Source of the DNA: Latescibacteria bacterium UBA6620 | Lineage (GTDB): Bacteria > Latescibacterota > UBA2968 | Direction of reading: 5' to 3' | DNA: 18,248 nucleotides | Assembly: GCA_002433075.1 (NCBI GenBank) | Contig: DJHM01000046.1 | Location: 1-18,248, forward strand | Part shown: positions 13,100 through 18,248 of the stretch, piece by piece | Layout of the letters: every line of letters begins with the position of its first letter | Numbering within the stretch: position 1 is the stretch's first letter | The notes under the pieces: generated by a model | Told to the model about the DNA's origin: nothing | Seen by the model: the letters and a program-made list of their open reading frames with translations, nothing else | Databases searched by the model: none | Made by a program: the position numbers and the translations under genes

Positions 13100-15607
13100 A
13101 TGCTGGAGCGACAGCGCGTAGTACCGGTGGACATTGGCGACGAGCTCAACAAGTCGATGCTCGACTATTCCATGAGCACGCTCGTAAACCGCGCCCTTCC
13201 CGACGTGAGGGACGGTTTAAAGCCCTCTCAGCGTCGGATTCTGGTCGCCATGAACGACCTCGGACTACAACCCGGTCGGCAGCATCGAAAGTGCGCGAAT
13301 GTAGCCGGACACACATCCGGGAACTACCATCCGCACGGCGAGGCGATCGTCTACCCGACGCTTGTGCATCTGGCCCAGGACTTCCGAATGCGCTATCTGC
13401 TGGTCGAAGGCCAGGGGAACTTCGGGTCGATCGACGGGTATCCACCGGCCGCAATGCGCTACACGGAGTCGAGATTGGCTGGCGCCGGGGGAGAAATGCT
13501 CGCGGACATTGACAAGGAAACCGTCGATTTCCAACCTAACTATGACGAGCGGCTCGTAGAACCCACGGTACTCCCTTCCAGGTTCCCGAACCTGCTGTGC
13601 AACGGCGCTGTCGGAATTGCCGTCAGCATGGCAACCGCGATTCCTCCCCACAACCTGAGGGAGGTAGTGGACGGTCTCCGCGCCCTGATCGACGATCCCG
13701 ACATCTCGATCGACGGTCTGATCGAGCACGTCAAAGCACCAGACTTCCCGACAGGCGGCATTATCCACGGAATGTCGGGCGTTCGCGCCGCCTATCATCT
13801 GGGTAAGGGACACATTCGTCTACGGGGGAAGGCACACTTCGAAGAAGTCCGCGGCGACCGAGAAGTCGTGGTCGTGACCGAGATCCCCTACATGGTGGCC
13901 AAATCGACCCTGCTTGAAAAGATGGCCGATCTGGTTCGCGATCGTCGGATCGACGGCATTACGAATATTCGGGACGAATCGGACCGGGAGGGTCTCCGGA
14001 TCGTGATCGAACTGCGTCGCGACGCCAATTCCGAAGTCGTTCTGAACCAGCTCTACAAGCACACGCAGCTCGAGACGACTTTCGCGGCCAACACGATCGC
14101 TCTGGTCGACGGAGTTCCGAAACAGCTGAATCTGAAAGAGATGCTTTCTCATTTCGTGGACCACCGGCATGAGGTCGTTGTCAGGCGGACCACGTTCGAG
14201 CTCCGGGTTGCCGAAGAGCGCGCGCACATCCTCGAGGGGCTGCGCATCGCGCTCGACCATATTGACGAAGTGATTCGAATCGTCCGCGGCTCCGAAGATC
14301 CCGCATCAGCGCGCACCGCGCTGATGGAACAGCTCGAGCTGACAGAGCGTCAGGCCCAGGCGATTCTGACGATGACGTTGCAGAGACTGACGAACCTCGA
14401 GCGGCAAAAAATCGAAGACGAATACCAGGCACTGGTGGAAGAAATTGGGCAACTGCAGGCGATTCTCGACAGTCGAGACCGACGGATGTCGATCATCCAG
14501 CAGGAACTGCTCGAAATCAAGGAAGCTTACGGGGACGATCGGCGAAGCGAGATTGTTGTGGCCGCGGAAGAAATCGACGTGGAAGACCTGATTCCCGTCG
14601 AAGATGTTGTGATCACGATCTCACACAGTGGTTATATCAAGCGGATTCCGGTCGATACTTACCGGAGTCAGAATCGTGGGGGTCGCGGGGTTGCCGGCAT
14701 GGCGACCAAGGAAGAGGACTTTGTCGAGCATCTGTTTGTTGCTTCCACACACGACTACATCCTCTTTCTGACGGACAAGGGTCACTGCCACTGGCTGAAG
14801 GTCTACCGGATTCCACAGGGCACGAGGGTCTCACGGGGCCGGCCGGTGATCAACCTGATCGACATCGACGCGTCACACAAGGTCGCGGCGATCGTGCCCG
14901 TCAAGACGTTCGATGAGGATCGGTTCCTGGTTCAAACGACACGACAGGGGCAGGTCAAGAAGACGGCTCTGTCGGCGTACAGCCGACCGCGCCGCGGCGG
15001 CATCATTGCTATGAATATTCTGGAGGAAGATGAGCTGGTCGAGGCGTGGATTTCGGACGGTGATCAGGAGATCATTGTCGCCACACACCACGGCCAGGCC
15101 GTGCGTTTCCACGAGCAGGCCGTGCGCCCCACGGGACGCGGCAGCCAAGGCGTCCGAGGCATACAGCTCGAGGAAGATGACCGGGTGATCGGTATGGTTG
15201 TAGCCGATGATTCGGCTGGGCTTCTGACAGTGTGCGAGCTGGGCTATGGGAAACGCACAGCGATTTCTGATTACCGTCTTACAAAACGGGGTGGGAAGGG
15301 TGTTATCAACATCAAGACGAGCGATCGGAATGGTGGCGTGGTGGCGATCAGGGCGGTAACGGATACGGACGAGGTCATGATTATCTCCCAGGATGGTATC
15401 CTGATTCGGCTGGCGACGAGAGGGGTGAGCGTCATCGGGCGGAACACTCAGGGCGTGAAGCTGATCAATCTTGGAGAGGGCGATCGGGTCATCGACGTAG
15501 CTATAATCGACGAGCAACCGGATGAGGAGAGCCCGAATGCATCGGTTAACGGTTCGGAGAACGGTAGCGGAAATGGTTCGGTGTCCGGGTCTTCAGACGC
15601 AACCTGA
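13100..15607 (+). CDS. gyrA: DNA gyrase subunit A
   Basis: GyrA is the DNA-breaking and rejoining subunit of gyrase. ATG 13100 has AAAGGAA upstream; the gene lies 65 bases after gyrB. The 835-residue protein has the winged-helix domain with SMSTLVNRALPDVRDGLKP (24-42), the quinolone-pocket helix after HPHG (77-80) and the active-site tyrosine Y121 in AMRYTE, preceded by Arg120. A coiled-coil arm and C-gate span about 340-490. The C-terminal pinwheel (from about 500) carries the GyrA box QNRGGRG (524-530), which marks gyrase rather than topoisomerase IV. The last roughly 25 residues are a Ser/Asn/Gly low-complexity tail. Positions matching E. coli Ser83 and Asp87 are Ala82 and Pro86. Confidence 0.97.
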   Translation: MLERQRVVPVDIGDELNKSMLDYSMSTLVNRALPDVRDGLKPSQRRILVAMNDLGLQPGRQHRKCANVAGHTSGNYHPHGEAIVYPTLVHLAQDFRMRYLLVEGQGNFGSIDGYPPAAMRYTESRLAGAGGEMLADIDKETVDFQPNYDERLVEPTVLPSRFPNLLCNGAVGIAVSMATAIPPHNLREVVDGLRALIDDPDISIDGLIEHVKAPDFPTGGIIHGMSGVRAAYHLGKGHIRLRGKAHFEEVRGDREVVVVTEIPYMVAKSTLLEKMADLVRDRRIDGITNIRDESDREGLRIVIELRRDANSEVVLNQLYKHTQLETTFAANTIALVDGVPKQLNLKEMLSHFVDHRHEVVVRRTTFELRVAEERAHILEGLRIALDHIDEVIRIVRGSEDPASARTALMEQLELTERQAQAILTMTLQRLTNLERQKIEDEYQALVEEIGQLQAILDSRDRRMSIIQQELLEIKEAYGDDRRSEIVVAAEEIDVEDLIPVEDVVITISHSGYIKRIPVDTYRSQNRGGRGVAGMATKEEDFVEHLFVASTHDYILFLTDKGHCHWLKVYRIPQGTRVSRGRPVINLIDIDASHKVAAIVPVKTFDEDRFLVQTTRQGQVKKTALSAYSRPRRGGIIAMNILEEDELVEAWISDGDQEIIVATHHGQAVRFHEQAVRPTGRGSQGVRGIQLEEDDRVIGMVVADDSAGLLTVCELGYGKRTAISDYRLTKRGGKGVINIKTSDRNGGVVAIRAVTDTDEVMIISQDGILIRLATRGVSVIGRNTQGVKLINLGEGDRVIDVAIIDEQPDEESPNASVNGSENGSGNGSVSGSSDAT

Positions 15608-15737
15608 TGCCAACGGAAGAATCGATCCGGTAGAGTGAGGCCTTCGACCTTGATGGATCGGTTCGATGTTCCCCCAGACCGTCCATCGAGCGATCGGGGG
15701 TGGCATAGGGGTTGCTCCCGTTCATGCTGGATTCATT

Positions 15738-16337
15738 ATGTCCCATGTTCTGCACCAATGTGTGGGCGCTCTCGCCCTGATCATCCTGACGACCACCTGT
15801 GGCGATTCCGAACGCCACCCGGGGCACCTTGGAACGGTGGCTGCTCCCGACATGACGCTCCACTATCTCGACGGTCGAGATGGGGAGCTATCCTCGCTGA
15901 AGGGAAGGGTGGTGCTCCTGAACTTTTGGGCGACCTGGTGTCCGCCGTGTCGCACCGAGCTCCCCCATTTTCAGGATCTCTACCAGACCTACAAGGACGA
16001 TGGTCTCGTCGTCGTAGGCGTGTCGATGGATGAGGGTGGCAGCGAGTTCGTGAAGCGATTCGTGGATGAAGTCGGCCTGACCTATCCAATTGCCATGGGA
16101 CCGGCAGCAGAGATGGAGCGAATCTGGTCGAGGATCGAATCCGTTCCAACCGTCACGGGGTTCGGTCACGAACCCCCCGGTGTTGCAAATGGAAGTGTCG
16201 CCATGATGCCTACGACATTCATCATCGACCGAGCGGGCATGATCTATGAAAAACACGTGGGACCAAGAACCCGGGCGCAACTAGAACCGAAGCTCCGTAT
16301 GCTCATGGGGAAAGAGGAGCATCTCACAGCACGCTGA
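15738..16337 (+). CDS. TlpA/ResA-like thioredoxin-fold protein, probable lipoprotein
   Basis: Started at ATG 15738 the product is 199 residues, with a signal segment (VGALALIILTTTC) whose Cys21 could be lipidated, although TTTC is a poor lipobox. A longer start at ATG 15666 would bury this signal under 24 extra residues and neither start has a strong ribosome site. The AhpC/TlpA domain is clear: VVLLNFWATWCPPC (58-71) with the redox pair Cys68/Cys71, VVVGVSMDEGG (91-101) and the cis-proline loop MMPTTFIID (156-164). Such proteins reduce disulfides in the periplasm, often for cytochrome c maturation. About 20 extra residues precede the cis-proline. It follows gyrA and ends at a terminator. The partner is unknown. 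Confidence 0.85.
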   Translation: MSHVLHQCVGALALIILTTTCGDSERHPGHLGTVAAPDMTLHYLDGRDGELSSLKGRVVLLNFWATWCPPCRTELPHFQDLYQTYKDDGLVVVGVSMDEGGSEFVKRFVDEVGLTYPIAMGPAAEMERIWSRIESVPTVTGFGHEPPGVANGSVAMMPTTFIIDRAGMIYEKHVGPRTRAQLEPKLRMLMGKEEHLTAR

Positions 16338-16355
16338 CCGCACGATAGAAACCAC

Positions 16356-16400
16356 AAAAAACGCGCCTGTCCCCCATCAAGGGACCGGGCGCGTTCTTTC
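16356..16400. terminator. Bidirectional intrinsic terminator
   Basis: AACGCGCC-TGTCCC (from 16359) pairs with GGGACCGGGCGCGTT (16381-16395) around a short loop, with a single bulge. A-run CAAAAAA on the left and TTCTTTCTT on the right give a U-tract in both directions. It lies between the convergent thioredoxin gene and the small minus-strand gene ending at 16415. Confidence 0.88.
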
Positions 16401-16414
16401 TTGTATAACCTGGT

Positions 16415-16681
16415 TTATCGATTCAGGCTGGTGAGTTCTTCCTCAAACCGCTTGGCCTTCTTGTCGAGCGTCTTCTTCTGATGCTGGGCCTGTTTCAACT
16501 CGTGAGAAAGGGCCTCTTTCTGCTTCTGGGCACCTTTAAATTTTCCACGCGCGGTGCGAACGGTGCTCTCGGCCTCGATCAGCTTCTCTCTGAGGCGGAT
16601 CGTGCGTACGGTGGTGCCGTATTTGACTCCGACGGTGGAAGCGAGTGCGATCACAAGGAAGATGCTGGCGAAAAGATCCAT
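16415..16681 (-). CDS. Small single-pass membrane protein with coiled coil, unknown function
   Basis: An 88-residue protein starting at ATG 16681, 13 bases after the homoserine dehydrogenase stop codon, so probably co-transcribed with it. Residues about 3-22 (LFASIFLVIALASTVGVKYG) form one membrane helix. The rest is highly charged, rich in Lys, Glu, Gln and Ala, and has the heptad spacing of a long coiled coil (about 27-86). The layout resembles small coiled-coil membrane proteins such as divisome components of the FtsB/FtsL type, but no family signature is visible and I do not assign it. The tight spacing, convergent terminator and clean start support a real gene. Note that short K/E-rich frames can arise by chance, which limits confidence. 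Confidence 0.7.
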   Translation of the reverse strand: MDLFASIFLVIALASTVGVKYGTTVRTIRLREKLIEAESTVRTARGKFKGAQKQKEALSHELKQAQHQKKTLDKKAKRFEEELTSLNR

Positions 16682-16694
16682 AATTGGCTCGGGT

Positions 16695-18002
16695 TCAGGT
16701 AAACGATTCGATACGCAACACCTGAGGCGTTTCCTTGACCGTCGGCAGTTCGCCGATCAGGTCAACGGCTCGCTGCATATCGGCTTCTCCAGCTTCGTGT
16801 GTGGTCATAATCAGAGGGACCGTGCCTCCCTCAACCTCGGATCGACCCTGCTGAATAACGGTCGCGATGCTGATGGTGTATTCTGAGAAAATGTGAGCAA
16901 TTTCGGCGAGAACGCCAGGACAGTCCTGCACCGTGAAACGGCAATAGTAGCTCGTACGGATCCGGTCTTTGGGCGTGGGTGTCCCCGTTCGGACATCCAC
17001 CAGGCTGCGACTGAGCTGTTGCCGGCCGGACGACCGACGATCCGCCTGCTCGATCAGATCTGATACAATCGCGCTGGCGGTGGGCAGGGACCCTGCTCCC
17101 CGACCGTAGTAGACCTGGGGGCCCGCGGTGTCGCCAACGACTTCCACGGCGTTGAATTCATCCTTGATGTTGGCCAGAAGGGTGTCCGTCGAGACGAGGG
17201 TGGGATGAACGCGAGCTTCGATGTGGGCACCAGCGTCTCGAGCAATTCCCAGCAATTTAATGGCGTAGCCGAGCTCCCGAGCGTATCCGATGTCGAGGGA
17301 GGTGATTTTATCGATACCCTCGGTCAGAATCTGGGAGTACGGCACGTCTGTGCCGAACGCGAGCCGACACAGGATCGACAGTTTCTGGGCCGCATCGGTA
17401 CCATCAACGTCCATCGTCGGATCGGCTTCGGCGAACCCGAGTTCCTGGGCGGTCTGAAGAATCTCCTCATAAGTCCCGCCCTCGTCGGACATTCGTGTGA
17501 GTATGTAGTTGGTGGTGCCGTTCAGAATCCCGTAGAGGCTGTCGATTCCGTTGGCAGATAGACCCTGGGTCAGAGATCTCACGATCGGAATTCCACCGCA
17601 GACGCTGGCTTCGAAGGCTAGGCCGGCATTATTCTCGTGAGCGGTCCTGAACAGTTCGCCCCCGTGTTCGGCAATCAGGGCTTTATTGGCCGTGACCACG
17701 TCCTTGCCCGCTTCCAAAGCAGCTAGGCTGAGGGTCCTCGCCGGTTCCAAACCTCCGATGACTTCGACGACGATCTGAACATCCGGGTCCTGGACGACGG
17801 ACGACGCATCGTCGGTCAACATCCCGGCAGGAATATCGATGGATCTCGATTTTCCCACATTCCGGACGGCTATGCGGCGGACGTCCAGCTGAAAATCGTA
17901 ATGCCGCTCCAAGACCTGGGCGCGGTCTCGGAGGATCTGCACGACACCGGACCCGACCACCCCCAGCCCCAACAAACCGACACCGATGGACTTGCTACTC
18001 AA
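16695..18002 (-). CDS. hom: Homoserine dehydrogenase
   Basis: This enzyme reduces aspartate-4-semialdehyde to homoserine on the route to threonine, methionine and isoleucine. The 435-residue protein starts at TTG 18002; GGAG lies 6 bases upstream (18009-18012) and this start gives the N-terminal nucleotide-binding loop at the right place, GLGVVGSGV (12-20). The frame is open upstream but the extra 52 residues look non-coding. Further motifs are TANKALIAEHG (104-114), GILNGTTNYIL (158-168) and DPTMDVDGTDAAQKL (194-208), the catalytic segment with Asp203 and Lys207. An ACT domain follows (about 355-430), which in this family senses threonine, so feedback inhibition is likely. It is followed by the small coiled-coil gene. 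Confidence 0.95.
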   Translation of the reverse strand: MSSKSIGVGLLGLGVVGSGVVQILRDRAQVLERHYDFQLDVRRIAVRNVGKSRSIDIPAGMLTDDASSVVQDPDVQIVVEVIGGLEPARTLSLAALEAGKDVVTANKALIAEHGGELFRTAHENNAGLAFEASVCGGIPIVRSLTQGLSANGIDSLYGILNGTTNYILTRMSDEGGTYEEILQTAQELGFAEADPTMDVDGTDAAQKLSILCRLAFGTDVPYSQILTEGIDKITSLDIGYARELGYAIKLLGIARDAGAHIEARVHPTLVSTDTLLANIKDEFNAVEVVGDTAGPQVYYGRGAGSLPTASAIVSDLIEQADRRSSGRQQLSRSLVDVRTGTPTPKDRIRTSYYCRFTVQDCPGVLAEIAHIFSEYTISIATVIQQGRSEVEGGTVPLIMTTHEAGEADMQRAVDLIGELPTVKETPQVLRIESFT

Positions 18003-18046
18003 GTAAGGCTCCAGAATAGAGGATTTTCGTTCAGCAGGAAGGTGGA

Positions 18047-18075
18047 AATATACGCCGACAGGGTCGCAGACGCAA
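18047..18075 (-). promoter_or_regulatory. Candidate promoter of hom
   Basis: On the minus strand TTGCGT (18070-18075, three matches to the -35) is followed by a 17-base spacer and the -10 TATATT (18047-18052). Transcription would start about 40 bases before the TTG start of hom. Confidence 0.55.
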
Positions 18076-18151
18076 CGGGTCGGCCTTCTCAGGATCGCGC
18101 GTAAACCTGCGAAGAACGGGGGTTTCGCGCACTTCACAAAGGTGAAATGGC

Positions 18152-18180
18152 TTGACACCCCTGAGAACCTATGTTACTTT
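18152..18180 (+). promoter_or_regulatory. Promoter of the tRNA-Asp gene
   Basis: A perfect -35 TTGACA (18152-18157), 17-base spacer and TACTTT (18175-18180) preceded by TG one base away, so an extended -10 form (TGTTACTTT). It would start transcription near 18187, about 20 bases before the tRNA. Confidence 0.65.
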
Positions 18181-18207
18181 CGGAATCCTTGACATAGGTC
18201 TTGGTGC

Positions 18208-18248
18208 GGGGTAGTAGCTCAGTCTGGTTAGAGTGTCGGCCTGTCACG
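18208..18248 (+). tRNA. tRNA-Asp (GTC), 5' part only
   Basis: The sequence gives an acceptor strand GGGGTAG (18208-18214), TA, a D arm GCTC...GAGT, then the anticodon stem TCGGC (18236-18240) and loop CTGTCAC (18241-18247). The anticodon GTC reads aspartate codons. The window ends one base into the 3' side of the anticodon stem, so the T arm and acceptor end cannot be checked. It may begin a tRNA cluster. Confidence 0.88.

Noticed and set aside
14873..15517. 214-codon open frame antisense to gyrA
   Set aside because: Same reason: shadow of the gyrA codon pattern with no motif or ribosome site.
15620..15668. Imperfect repeat CGATCC...GGATCG after gyrA as a terminator
   Set aside because: Long loop, short arms and no T-run.
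16253..16265. CACGTG core near the end of the thioredoxin gene as a further parS
   Set aside because: Flanks (AAACACGTGGGAC) do not match the parS arms.
18189..18194. Second TTGACA just before the tRNA
   Set aside because: A matching -10 would fall inside the tRNA gene; the upstream TTGACA at 18152 has a suitable spacer and extended -10.

Overview
This 18.2 kb window is the chromosomal replication-origin neighbourhood of a bacterium. It holds the conserved cluster rsmG-mnmE-yidC-rnpA-rpmH // dnaA // oriC // dnaN-recF-dciA-gyrB-gyrA. The genes left of dnaA run on the minus strand and those from dnaA to gyrA on the plus strand, as expected when both sides are transcribed away from an origin. 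The large periplasmic domain of YidC and the two predicted lipoproteins (a cyclophilin and a TlpA-like thioredoxin) suggest a Gram-negative cell envelope. The DUF721/DciA gene between recF and gyrB, the 642-residue GyrB without the gammaproteobacterial insert, and the Ala/Pro-containing quinolone pocket of GyrA point away from Proteobacteria. Gemmatimonadota or a similar deep lineage is possible, but I cannot prove this from the window.

Layout. 1-359 is the start of a lipoprotein peptidyl-prolyl isomerase (minus, cut by the window edge). 392-939 is a decayed C-terminal fumarase fragment (plus). 965-1807 is an FAH-family hydrolase. A bidirectional terminator separates it from rsmG, and rsmG is flanked by two parS sites. 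mnmE, yidC, rnpA and rpmH follow with very tight spacing or overlap and are read from a near-consensus promoter at 6159-6187. The 450 bp between rpmH and dnaA is AT-rich in its middle. Closer to dnaA it carries a chain of short dyads that ends in a perfect palindrome next to the TTG start codon. dnaA ends in an intrinsic terminator. The 596 bp between dnaA and dnaN is the likely oriC, with two perfect DnaA boxes and several near matches, closed by a strong sigma70-type promoter for dnaN. dnaN-recF-dciA-gyrB-gyrA follow, then a TlpA-like thioredoxin, a bidirectional terminator, a small membrane coiled-coil protein and homoserine dehydrogenase (both minus), and finally the 5' part of a tRNA-Asp gene that runs off the window.

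How the genes work together. DnaA opens oriC, DnaN is the sliding clamp, DciA is the likely helicase loader, RecF handles gaps at stalled forks, and GyrAB controls supercoiling. RpmH, RnpA, MnmE and RsmG serve ribosome and tRNA biogenesis, and YidC inserts membrane proteins. The parS sites would load ParB for origin segregation. No complete novel system (defence island, CRISPR array, mobile element) is visible. The unusual points are the structured dnaA leader, the parS pair without parAB in the window, the fumarase relic, the altered GyrA quinolone pocket, the acidic insertions in DnaN, and the non-ATG starts on about half the genes.
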